DNA from: Rhodobacterales bacterium
GTDB lineage: Bacteria > Pseudomonadota > Alphaproteobacteria > Rhodobacterales > Rhodobacteraceae
Direction of reading: 5' to 3'
Assembly: GCA_009992615.1 (NCBI GenBank)
Contig: JAACVA010000213.1
Location: 1-18,752, forward strand
Length of the DNA: 18,752 nt
Shown: positions 5,512 through 12,772 of the stretch, piece by piece
Position numbering within the stretch: the first letter of the stretch is position 1
How the letters are laid out: each line of letters starts with the position of its first letter
The notes under the pieces: model-generated
Database searches by the model: none
What the model saw: only the letters and a program-made list of their open reading frames with translations
What the model was told of the DNA's origin: nothing
Position numbers and translations under genes: made by a program

Positions 5512-7272
5512 GTGTCCCAAATCGAAACCTGGAAGGTGCGCAAGACGCGCTGGATGAACCGCCTTCGCGCGCGCCTCAGCACCCTGAGCGCGCCGGCCAC
5601 CGGTCTGACCAGCCAACCAGAACCGCGTACCATCGGCAGTTTTGCCCGTGGGCGGCAGATTTCCACCGGCAACTTCCTGTTCGCCGGCTATCTGATCGAG
5701 GCGCCGGATCTGGCGATCTGGGATTTGCCGATGCCCGATCCGGCGTTCGAGCAGGAATTGCACGGCTTCACCTGGATCGACGATCTGGCCGCCGTCGGCG
5801 ATGGATCGGCAAATCATCGCCAGCGCGCCTGGACCCATGCCTGGATCGCGCGGTTCGGTCGCGGTCGCGGGCCGGGCTGGACGCCCGATCTGACCGGGCG
5901 GCGTCTGATCCGCTGGATCCACCACGCCGTGACCCTGCTGAATGGTGCCGACAGGGCCACGTCCGACGCGTTCTTCCGCAGCCTTGCCCAGCAGACGAAC
6001 TTTCTGTCGCACCGCTGGGCCGCCGCCGCGCCGGGGTTGGCGCGGTTCGAGGCGTTGACCGGGCTGATTTATGCCGGGATCGCGCTGTCGGGGATGGAAC
6101 GGCACATTGCCCCGGCTGTGCGCGCGCTGGGCCGCGAATGTGCGGCGCAGATCGACGACCAGGGCGGCATCCCCACCCGCAACCCCGAAGAGCTGATGGA
6201 GGTGTTCACCTTGCTGTCCTGGGCCGCCGCCGGGCTGCGGGAAACCGGGCGCACGCCGGGCGTGGCCCATCTGGCCGCGCTGGAACGGATCGCGCCCAGT
6301 TTGCGGGCCCTGCGCCACGCCGATGGCGGCCTGGCGCGGTTCCATGGTGGCGGGCGCGGCGCCGAGGGGCGGCTGGACCAGGCACTGGCCGCGTCCGAGG
6401 TGAAGGCCCCGCGCCGGGCCGGTCTGGCCATGGGCTTTGCCCGGTTGGGCCATGGGCGCACGACGCTGATCGTCGATGTCGCCTCGCCGCCAGTGCGCGA
6501 GGCCAGCGCCCAGGGCCACGCCAGCACCCTGGCGTTCGAATTGACATCGGGGCGGCGGCCGCTGATCGTGAACTGCGGTTCGGGGCGCACCTTCGGCGAA
6601 AAATGGCGCCGGGCCGGGCGCGCGACGCCTTCGCATTCCACCTTGGCGATCGACGGGTATTCTTCGGCCCGGCTGGGGGGGGCGGGGTTGCTGTCGGGGC
6701 AAGATGCCGAACTTTTGGTGGATGCCCCGCGCGACGTGCGGATGGAGGAACGCCACAGCGATCTTTCGGGCGGGTTGGTCGCGGGGCATGATGGATACCT
6801 TGTCACCCACGGGTTGACCCATGTGCGCCAACTGTACCTCAGCTTTGACGGGCGCGGGGTGCATGGCGAAGACGTTTTGGCGACTGTCGAAAAAACCGAC
6901 GAGCGGCAATTCGACCGGGCGCTGGACCGCAGCGAACTGAAAGGCATCGCCTTCAAGGTGCGGTTCCATCTGCACCCGGATGTTGATGCCGAACTGGACA
7001 TGGGCGGCGCTGCGGTGTCCATGGCGCTGAAAAGCGGCGAAATCTGGGTGTTCCGGCACAGTGGCGATGCCCGTCTCAGCCTGGAACCGTCGGTCTATCT
7101 GGAGCGTGGCCGTCTGGCGCCGCGCGCCACACGGCAGATCGTATTGTCGGCGATTGCGGTGGATTATGCCACGCGGGTCTCCTGGACGCTTGCCAAGGCT
7201 CAGGATACGCCCGATACGATCCGCGACCTTGCGCGCGACGATCCGGCGTTCGAGGGGATGACGCAGACGTAA
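5512..7272 (+). CDS. heparinase II/III family protein
   Basis: The protein of about 586 residues has an alpha-helical N-terminal half (toroid-like, rich in Trp, Ala and Leu) and a beta-rich C-terminal half from about residue 320, the layout of heparinase II/III lyases. Recognisable points are the PEPRTIG and FAGYLIEAPD segments near the N-terminus, GGLARFHGGGRGAEGRLD near residue 275, and SHSTLAIDG with His375 at the position of the family's conserved histidine. The likely start is GTG 5512, giving SQIETWKVRKTRWMNRL; ATG 5554 is an alternative with no Shine-Dalgarno, and the ATG at 5413 lies inside the upstream repeat. None of these starts gives a signal peptide. Characterised relatives cleave acidic polysaccharides by beta-elimination; the substrate here is unknown. 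The stop is 10 bp before purH, so co-transcription is likely. Confidence 0.85.
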   Translation: MSQIETWKVRKTRWMNRLRARLSTLSAPATGLTSQPEPRTIGSFARGRQISTGNFLFAGYLIEAPDLAIWDLPMPDPAFEQELHGFTWIDDLAAVGDGSANHRQRAWTHAWIARFGRGRGPGWTPDLTGRRLIRWIHHAVTLLNGADRATSDAFFRSLAQQTNFLSHRWAAAAPGLARFEALTGLIYAGIALSGMERHIAPAVRALGRECAAQIDDQGGIPTRNPEELMEVFTLLSWAAAGLRETGRTPGVAHLAALERIAPSLRALRHADGGLARFHGGGRGAEGRLDQALAASEVKAPRRAGLAMGFARLGHGRTTLIVDVASPPVREASAQGHASTLAFELTSGRRPLIVNCGSGRTFGEKWRRAGRATPSHSTLAIDGYSSARLGGAGLLSGQDAELLVDAPRDVRMEERHSDLSGGLVAGHDGYLVTHGLTHVRQLYLSFDGRGVHGEDVLATVEKTDERQFDRALDRSELKGIAFKVRFHLHPDVDAELDMGGAAVSMALKSGEIWVFRHSGDARLSLEPSVYLERGRLAPRATRQIVLSAIAVDYATRVSWTLAKAQDTPDTIRDLARDDPAFEGMTQT

Positions 7273-7282
7273 AGGAACACCC

Positions 7283-8866
7283 ATGACCCAAACACAGCCC
7301 ATCCACCGTGCCCTTTTGTCGGTTTCCGACAAGACTGGCCTTGTCGCTCTGGCCCGCGCCCTTTCGGCGCAGGGGGTCGAGCTGTTGTCGACCGGCGGGT
7401 CGGCGGCGGCGCTGCGCGCGGCGGGCCTGACGGTGCGCGACGTGGCCGAGGTGACCGGGTTTCCCGAGATGATGGATGGCCGGGTCAAAACGCTGCACCC
7501 GATGGTGCATGGCGGGCTGTTGGCGCTGCGCGACGATGCCGGTCATGTGGCGGCAATGGACCAGCACGGTATCACCCCCATCGACCTGTTGGTCGTCAAT
7601 CTGTACCCGTTCGAGGAAACTGTGGCCAAGGGCGCCGATTATGCCACCTGTGTCGAAAATATCGACATCGGCGGCCCGGCGATGATCCGCGCCGCAGCCA
7701 AGAACCACGGGTTTGTCACCACGATCATGGATGTACAGGATTACGACACCCTGCTGGCCGAACTGGCCGAACACGGCGGCACGACCTATGGGTTCCGCCA
7801 GAAAATGGCGCAGATCGCCTATGGCCGCACCGCCGCCTATGACGCGGCGGTCAGCACCTGGATGGCTGGCGCGCTGGGCGATCCGACACCGCGCCGGGTG
7901 GCGGTGGCGGGCACGCTGGCGCAGGTGATGCGCTATGGCGAGAACCCGCATCAGGGCGCGGCCTTTTATACTGACGGATCAGGGCGGCCCGGCGTGGCAA
8001 CAGCGGTGCAGCATCAGGGCAAGGAACTGTCCTACAACAACATCAACGACACCGACGCGGCGTTCGAGTTGATTTCCGAGTTTGCCGGCGCCGGTCCGGC
8101 CTGTGCGATCATCAAACACGCCAACCCCTGTGGCGTGGCGACCGGCGCGACCCTGGCCGAGGCGTATCAGAAGGCGTTCGATTGTGACCGCACAAGTGCC
8201 TTTGGCGGGATCATCGCGCTGAACCATCCCCTGGATGCGGCCACGGCCGAATTGATCAGCGGTATTTTCACCGAAGTGGTGATCGCGCCCGGGGCAGATG
8301 ACGGCGCCATGAGTATTTTTGCAAAGAAGAAAAACCTGCGGTTGCTGACCACCTCTGGTCTGGCCGATCCGGCCCTGGCCGGGCGGGTGATCAAACAGGT
8401 GTCAGGCGGGTTTCTGGTGCAGGACAAGGACACGGGACATATTGCCGCAGACGAACTGCGCGTGGTCACCCGGCGCCGGCCAAGCGCGGCCGAGCTGGCC
8501 GATCTGCTGTTTGCCTGGACCATCGCCAAACATGTGAAATCCAACGCTATCGTCTATGCCAATGGCGGCGCGACCGTTGGCATCGGTGCCGGCCAGATGA
8601 GCCGGGTTGACAGCACCCGCATTGCCGCGCGCAAGGCGCAGGATATGGCCGAAGTGCTGGGCCTGGCCACGCCGCTGACCCAAGGTTCGGTTGCGGCGTC
8701 GGATGCGTTCTTTCCCTTTCCCGACGGATTGCTGACGCTGGCCGAGGCGGGGGCGACGGCGGTGATCCAGCCGGGCGGTTCGATGCGCGATGATTCCGTG
8801 ATCGCGGCGGCGGACGAGGCGGGCCTGGCGATGGTGTTTACCGATATGCGGCATTTCCGGCACTGA
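7283..8866 (+). CDS. purH: bifunctional AICAR formyltransferase / IMP cyclohydrolase
   Basis: PurH performs the last two steps of purine synthesis: transfer of a formyl group from 10-formyl-THF to AICAR and ring closure to IMP. The 527 residues match the usual length. The N-terminal MGS-like cyclohydrolase domain (about 1-200) contains LLSTGGSAAALRAAG and GRVKTLHPMVHGGLL. The transformylase domain carries the KHANPCG motif with the catalytic Lys278-His279 pair, then DRTSAFGGIIALN and the C-terminal PGGSMRDDSVIAAADE and FTDMRHFRH blocks. AAGGAA at 7272-7277, overlapping the end of the heparinase gene, supports the ATG. lspA begins one base after its stop. Confidence 0.98.
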   Translation: MTQTQPIHRALLSVSDKTGLVALARALSAQGVELLSTGGSAAALRAAGLTVRDVAEVTGFPEMMDGRVKTLHPMVHGGLLALRDDAGHVAAMDQHGITPIDLLVVNLYPFEETVAKGADYATCVENIDIGGPAMIRAAAKNHGFVTTIMDVQDYDTLLAELAEHGGTTYGFRQKMAQIAYGRTAAYDAAVSTWMAGALGDPTPRRVAVAGTLAQVMRYGENPHQGAAFYTDGSGRPGVATAVQHQGKELSYNNINDTDAAFELISEFAGAGPACAIIKHANPCGVATGATLAEAYQKAFDCDRTSAFGGIIALNHPLDAATAELISGIFTEVVIAPGADDGAMSIFAKKKNLRLLTTSGLADPALAGRVIKQVSGGFLVQDKDTGHIAADELRVVTRRRPSAAELADLLFAWTIAKHVKSNAIVYANGGATVGIGAGQMSRVDSTRIAARKAQDMAEVLGLATPLTQGSVAASDAFFPFPDGLLTLAEAGATAVIQPGGSMRDDSVIAAADEAGLAMVFTDMRHFRH

Positions 8867-8867
8867 G

Positions 8868-9374
8868 ATGGGCAGGCTGTACAAGACCGCTGCCATCGTT
8901 TTCGTGATTGATCAGATCACCAAGGTCATCGTCGTGCACCTGATGAATCTGGCGTCTGTCGGGTCGATCGACGTGCTGCCGCCCTGGCTGAACCTGCGGA
9001 TGGCCTGGAATCGGGGCGTGAACTTTGGTCTGTTCGCCAGTGACGGGAACATCATGCGCTGGGTGCTGGTGGCGGTGGCCCTGGCAATCACCGTCTGGGT
9101 CGTCGTCTGGATGCGGCGTGACAGGCCCGGCCGCTGGGGGCTGATTTCGGCCGGGTTGCTGGTGGGCGGCGCGTTGGGCAATGTGGTGGATAGGGTGCTG
9201 TACGGCGCGGTGGCGGATTTTCTGAACATGTCATGCTGTGGCTTTGAGAACCCCTATGCGTTCAACGTGGCCGACATTTCGATCTTTGCCGGGGCGATCG
9301 GCCTGGTGCTGTTCACCGGACGCGAGGCGAAGGGTGGCAAGCGGGCGGTGAAACCCCGTGGAAAAGGGCCGTGA
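8868..9374 (+). CDS. lspA: lipoprotein signal peptidase (signal peptidase II)
   Basis: LspA is an inner-membrane aspartyl protease that removes the signal peptide of prolipoproteins after diacylglyceryl transfer. The protein has 168 residues and four hydrophobic segments (about 6-24, 64-82, 92-108 and 134-150). Family motifs are DQITK at 15-19, AWNRGVNFG at 46-54, GNVVDR at 104-109, VADF with the expected catalytic Asp117, and FNVADISI with the second catalytic Asp136. A cysteine pair (123-124) lies in the periplasmic loop. It starts one base after purH, which suggests coupling. The next gene encodes a lipoprotein, hence a likely substrate. The stop codon sits in the loop of a palindrome. Confidence 0.96.
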   Translation: MGRLYKTAAIVFVIDQITKVIVVHLMNLASVGSIDVLPPWLNLRMAWNRGVNFGLFASDGNIMRWVLVAVALAITVWVVVWMRRDRPGRWGLISAGLLVGGALGNVVDRVLYGAVADFLNMSCCGFENPYAFNVADISIFAGAIGLVLFTGREAKGGKRAVKPRGKGP

Positions 9375-9380
9375 CGGCCC
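9366..9380. other. palindrome centred on the lspA stop codon
   Basis: GGGCCG (9366-9371) and CGGCCC (9375-9380) are perfect complements with the TGA stop of lspA as the 3-base loop. No T-run follows, so simple intrinsic termination is unlikely. It lies between lspA and the lipoprotein gene and could affect message stability. Confidence 0.4.
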
Positions 9381-9414
9381 GTCTGCGATGGGGTACACCA
9401 TGCAACAGACGTTG

Positions 9415-9420
9415 AAGGAG
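9415..9420 (+). promoter_or_regulatory. strong Shine-Dalgarno for the DUF3035 lipoprotein
   Basis: AAGGAG is followed by 6 bases and then ATG 9427. It decides for this start over the in-frame ATGs at 9358, 9388 and 9400. Confidence 0.8.
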
Positions 9421-9426
9421 GCGCGG

Positions 9427-9957
9427 ATGGCGGGCGCAGCGTGGAGCAAGACAGTGGCGGGCCTGGCCGCCCTCGGGTTTTTGGCCGCCTGCGGGGGCGC
9501 GTCCGAGCCTAACCTGCTGAACATCACAAAAACCGGCAACGGCCCGGATGAGTTTGCCATCCTGCCCACCAAGACCTTGCAGGCGCCGAGTGATTACGCG
9601 GCTTTGCCGACGCCCACCCCGGGCGGCATCAATCTGAGCGATCCGACGCCCGAGGCCGATGCCGTGGCCGCGCTGGGCGGTAACCCCGCGCGGCTGGCGG
9701 GGGGCGGTGTGCAGGATCCCGCGCTGGTTGGCCACGCCACCCGGTTCGGCGTGCAACCGGGCATCCGCCAGGATCTTGCCGCGGTCGATCTGCAATACCG
9801 GCGCGACAATGACGGGCGATTGTTGGAGCGGATATTCAACGTAAACGTCTATTTCAAGGCCTATCGCAAATTCGAGCTGGACCAGTATGCCGAACTGGAA
9901 CGGTTCCGCCGTGCCGGTGTGCGCACCCCCGCCGTGCCGCCCGATCCAGCCCAGTGA
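9427..9957 (+). CDS. DUF3035 family lipoprotein
   Basis: Starting at ATG 9427 the product has 176 residues with a short lipoprotein signal: positively charged start, hydrophobic stretch, and the lipobox LAAC at 19-22, so Cys22 should be lipidated and cut by LspA, encoded just upstream. The mature part begins with a GGASEPNLLN segment and contains DEFAILPTKTLQAP followed by ALPTPTPGG, the pattern of the DUF3035 family (outer-membrane-associated lipoproteins of alphaproteobacteria with no defined role). The C-terminal third is charged and ends with a proline-rich tail. The start was chosen from the Shine-Dalgarno and the signal peptide. It precedes a pair of exported M16 peptidases, which may act in the same envelope process; that link is inference. 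Confidence 0.85.
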   Translation: MAGAAWSKTVAGLAALGFLAACGGASEPNLLNITKTGNGPDEFAILPTKTLQAPSDYAALPTPTPGGINLSDPTPEADAVAALGGNPARLAGGGVQDPALVGHATRFGVQPGIRQDLAAVDLQYRRDNDGRLLERIFNVNVYFKAYRKFELDQYAELERFRRAGVRTPAVPPDPAQ

Positions 9958-9996
9958 GGGTTGTTTGACGGGCGGCTCACGTCACCGTGGGCGGGG

Positions 9997-10026
9997 TTGA
10001 ACGGCGCCGCACTTGGCACACATACG
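9997..10026 (+). promoter_or_regulatory. weak candidate promoter before the M16 peptidase pair
   Basis: TTGAAC (9997-10002) and CATACG (10021-10026) are 18 bases apart in the 96-bp gap after the lipoprotein gene. The -10 match is poor. An ACGTCAC heptamer occurs twice in the same gap, at 9979-9985 and 10024-10030. Confidence 0.25.
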
Positions 10027-10053
10027 TCACATGACCTGCCTGAAGGAGCCTCC

Positions 10054-11412
10054 ATGCGTCGCCTTGCCCGTGTCCTTGCCACCCTCGCCCTGTCATTTAC
10101 CCCGCTTGTCGCTTTTGCCGACAACCTGACCGCCTTTACCCTGGACAACGGTATGGAGGTCGTGGTGCTGGAAGACCACCGCGCGCCGGTCGTTGTGCAT
10201 ATGGTTTGGTACAAGGTGGGCGCGGCGGACGAAGCGCCCGGTGTTTCGGGCATTGCGCATTATCTTGAACATCTGATGTTCAAGGGCACCGACAATCTGG
10301 CGCCGGGCGAGTTTTCCAAGGTGGTCGCAGCAAATGGCGGATCTGACAACGCCTTCACCAGCCAAGACTACACCGCCTATTTCCAACGCGTTGCGTCCAA
10401 TCGGCTTGAGTTGATGATGCAGATGGAATCGGACCGGATGCGCGATCTGGTGCTGGACGGAACCGACATTCTGACCGAACGCCAAGTGGTTCTGGAAGAG
10501 CGCAACCAGCGCACCGAAAGTGACCCCGGCGCGTTGTTTTCGGAACAGCGCAACGCGGCGCAGTACCAGAATCATCCCTATGGCATCCCGATCATCGGCT
10601 GGAAGCACGAGATGGCGTCGCTGACGCTGGACGACGCCTTGTCATTCTATCGCACCTATTACGCCCCGAATAACGCAATTTTGATCGTGGCGGGCGATGT
10701 CGATCCGACAGAGGTGAAAGCCCTGGCCGAGCAATATTATGGTGTGCTGGCCCCCAGCGAAAACCTGCCCCCCCGCCTGCGTCCACAGGAACCGCCACAG
10801 CTGGCCGAGCGACGGTTGGTGTTCGAGGATCCGCGCGTTGCACAACCTTATGTGATCCGCAGCTATCTGGCGCCCGAGCGGGATGCCGGCGATCAGGAAA
10901 AGGCCGCCGCGCTGACCTTGCTGGCCGAGGTTCTGGGTGGGTCGTCGCAGACCAGCGAACTGGGCCGCCGCTTGCAATTCGAGGAGAAGACCGCGCTGTA
11001 CACCTCGTCGTTCTACAGTGGCGTGTCACTGGATACCACGACGTTCGGTGTGGTGATCGTGCCGGCCCCCGGTGTGACGCTGCAACAGGCCGAAGACGCG
11101 CTGGACGTTGAAATTGCCGCGTTTCTGGAGCGTGGGGTGGATGCCGCGCAACTGGACCGGATCAAGATGGAACTGCGCGCCGCGCTGATCTATGCCAAAG
11201 ACTCGGTGCAATCGCGCGCCCGCGCCTATGGCATGGCCCTGACCAGCGGTCTGACGCTGGACGATGTTGCGGCCTGGCCCGAGATTCTGCAATCCATCAC
11301 GCCCGAACAGATCATCATCGCCGGGCGCGAGGTGTTCAACCGCAACAATGCCGTGACAGGCTGGCTGACCGCGCCCGTCGGTGAGATGTCCGTGCCCGAG
11401 GTATCGCAATGA
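10054..11412 (+). CDS. M16 family zinc peptidase, catalytic member
   Basis: The 452-residue protein starts at ATG 10054 with AAGGAG at 10043-10048. It begins with a signal peptide (about 1-22, ending AFA before Asp23), so it is exported to the periplasm. The inverted zinc motif HYLEH is at residues 69-73 (His69, Glu72, His73), and Glu149 in VLEERNQR is the expected third ligand, so this member should be catalytically active. The pitrilysin-type C-terminal half follows. It overlaps the next M16 gene by 4 bp (ATGA). The two products most likely form a heterodimer in which this one supplies the zinc site, as in other two-gene M16 pairs. The physiological substrate is unknown. Upstream ATG 9961 was rejected because it would precede the signal peptide by 31 residues. 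Confidence 0.92.
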   Translation: MRRLARVLATLALSFTPLVAFADNLTAFTLDNGMEVVVLEDHRAPVVVHMVWYKVGAADEAPGVSGIAHYLEHLMFKGTDNLAPGEFSKVVAANGGSDNAFTSQDYTAYFQRVASNRLELMMQMESDRMRDLVLDGTDILTERQVVLEERNQRTESDPGALFSEQRNAAQYQNHPYGIPIIGWKHEMASLTLDDALSFYRTYYAPNNAILIVAGDVDPTEVKALAEQYYGVLAPSENLPPRLRPQEPPQLAERRLVFEDPRVAQPYVIRSYLAPERDAGDQEKAAALTLLAEVLGGSSQTSELGRRLQFEEKTALYTSSFYSGVSLDTTTFGVVIVPAPGVTLQQAEDALDVEIAAFLERGVDAAQLDRIKMELRAALIYAKDSVQSRARAYGMALTSGLTLDDVAAWPEILQSITPEQIIIAGREVFNRNNAVTGWLTAPVGEMSVPEVSQ

Positions 11413-12722
11413 TCCGTTTTGCCGTCGTTCTTGCCGGGTTTGTCCTGGCCGCCCTGCCATTGCGCGCGGCGGTGACCATCGAAGAGGTCACCTCGCCCGG
11501 CGGCATCACGGCCTGGCTGGTGCAGGAACCGACGATTCCTTTCACCGCGCTGGAAATCCGTTTCCGGGGCGGCGCGGGGGTGGAACCCGCCGACAAGCGC
11601 GGCGGGGTCAACCTGATGATGGCGACGCTTGAGGAAGGGGCGGGCGATCTGGACGCGCAAGCGTTCGCCGCTGCCGGCGAAGCGCTTGCCGCCAGTTTCA
11701 GCTTCGCCGCCTATAATGATTCGGTGTCGGTTTCGGCGCAATTCCTGACTGAAAATCGTGATGCGGCTGCGGCTTTGCTGCGCAAGGCGCTGATCGAACC
11801 GCGATTCGAGCCCGTCGCGATCGACCGGGTGCGCGATCAGGTGTTGTCGGGGCTGCGCTCAAACGCCACCGATCCGGGCGAAATCGCCAGCGCCACCCAG
11901 TCGGCTCTCGCCTGGGGTGGCCATCCCTATGGATCTGACAAAAGCGGCACGATTGAAACCGTGTCGGCGCTGACGCGCGATGACGTGGCACAGGCGCACC
12001 GTGACGTTCTGGTGCGCGACCGGATGTTTGTGGCCGCCGTCGGTGACATCACGCCCGAGGCTCTGGGCCGACTACTCGACGATCTGTTGGGCGATCTGCC
12101 GCAATCCGGCGCGGCTTTGCCGGGGCCGGCCACCTGGAAATTGCCCGGCGGGATCAGCGTTGTGCCGTTCGACACCCCGCAATCGGTGATCTTGTTCGGC
12201 CACGAAGGCATCGACCGCGACGATCCTGATTTCTTTGCCGCATTTGTTGCGAACCAGATCTTTGGCGACGGTGGCTTTTCCAGCCGGCTGATGACCGAGG
12301 TGCGGGAAAAGCGGGGGCTGACCTATGGGATCGGCACCTATCTGGCGACCTATGACAACGGCGCGGCGGTTTTGGGACAGGCCAGCACGGTGAACGCGCG
12401 GGCGGCCGAAACTGTGGATGTGGTGCGCGCCGAATGGGCCCGGCTTGCCGACAATGGCGTGACGGCTGAGGAACTGGACGCCGCCAAGACCTATCTGACC
12501 GGCGCCTATCCGCTGCGGTTCGATGGCAACAGCCGTATTGCGGGCCAGTTGGTGGGGATGCAGATGGAAGGCTTGCCGATAGATTACATCGTCACCCGCA
12601 ACGACAAGGTGAACGCCGTGACGCTTGCGGATGTGAACCGGGTTGTGAAGCGGGTGTACCGCCCTGCGTATCTGCACTTTGTCATCGTTGGACAGCCTGA
12701 AGGCGTCGAACCGACCAACTGA
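11409..12722 (+). CDS. M16 family peptidase-like protein, non-catalytic member
   Basis: The 437-residue protein has a signal peptide (about 1-20). The position of the zinc motif is occupied by GGVNLMMATLEEG (about residues 60-72), which lacks both histidines, so it cannot bind zinc in the usual way. It keeps the other half of the active site: FSSRLMTEVREKRGLTYGIG (about residues 290-310), with the conserved Arg and Tyr that contact substrate in M16 heterodimers. Together with its 4-bp overlap with the catalytic partner, this indicates an obligate pair. A possible role is clearance of peptides or signal-peptide remnants in the periplasm; that is speculation. Confidence 0.92.
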   Translation: MIRFAVVLAGFVLAALPLRAAVTIEEVTSPGGITAWLVQEPTIPFTALEIRFRGGAGVEPADKRGGVNLMMATLEEGAGDLDAQAFAAAGEALAASFSFAAYNDSVSVSAQFLTENRDAAAALLRKALIEPRFEPVAIDRVRDQVLSGLRSNATDPGEIASATQSALAWGGHPYGSDKSGTIETVSALTRDDVAQAHRDVLVRDRMFVAAVGDITPEALGRLLDDLLGDLPQSGAALPGPATWKLPGGISVVPFDTPQSVILFGHEGIDRDDPDFFAAFVANQIFGDGGFSSRLMTEVREKRGLTYGIGTYLATYDNGAAVLGQASTVNARAAETVDVVRAEWARLADNGVTAEELDAAKTYLTGAYPLRFDGNSRIAGQLVGMQMEGLPIDYIVTRNDKVNAVTLADVNRVVKRVYRPAYLHFVIVGQPEGVEPTN

Positions 12723-12727
12723 GCTGT

Positions 12728-12743
12728 TTTGGCGATGGCCAAA
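12728..12743. other. short hairpin between the M16 pair and mutL
   Basis: TTTGGC (12728-12733) pairs with GCCAAA (12738-12743) around a GATG loop. No T-run follows on the plus strand. It overlaps the -35-like hexamer proposed for mutL. Confidence 0.35.
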
Positions 12744-12765
12744 TCAAAGGCGGGCGTGCTATCTT
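12736..12765 (+). promoter_or_regulatory. candidate mutL promoter (possible leaderless start)
   Basis: TGGCCA (12736-12741) and TATCTT (12760-12765) are 18 bases apart. The -10 ends 7 bases before the mutL ATG, so the transcript could begin at the A of the start codon. There is no Shine-Dalgarno before mutL, which fits a leaderless message. The hexamers are imperfect. Confidence 0.3.
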
Positions 12766-12772
12766 TGGTGTT

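Noticed and set aside
5143..7488. A 781-codon open frame on the minus strand across the heparinase gene, and a similar 536-codon frame at 3836-5446
   Set aside because: Both are antisense to well-supported genes in GC-rich DNA, where stop codons are rare in opposite frames. Their translations are Gly/Arg/Pro/Gln-rich without domain motifs. Only the last 57 codons of the second frame (DUF1674) are real.
8309..8333. Sequence inside purH very like the intergenic repeat (ATGAGTATTTTTGCAAAGAA)
   Set aside because: It encodes the expected PurH segment MSIFAKKKNLRL in frame with no interruption of the protein. The resemblance is probably a coincidence of Phe/Lys codons rather than an inserted element.
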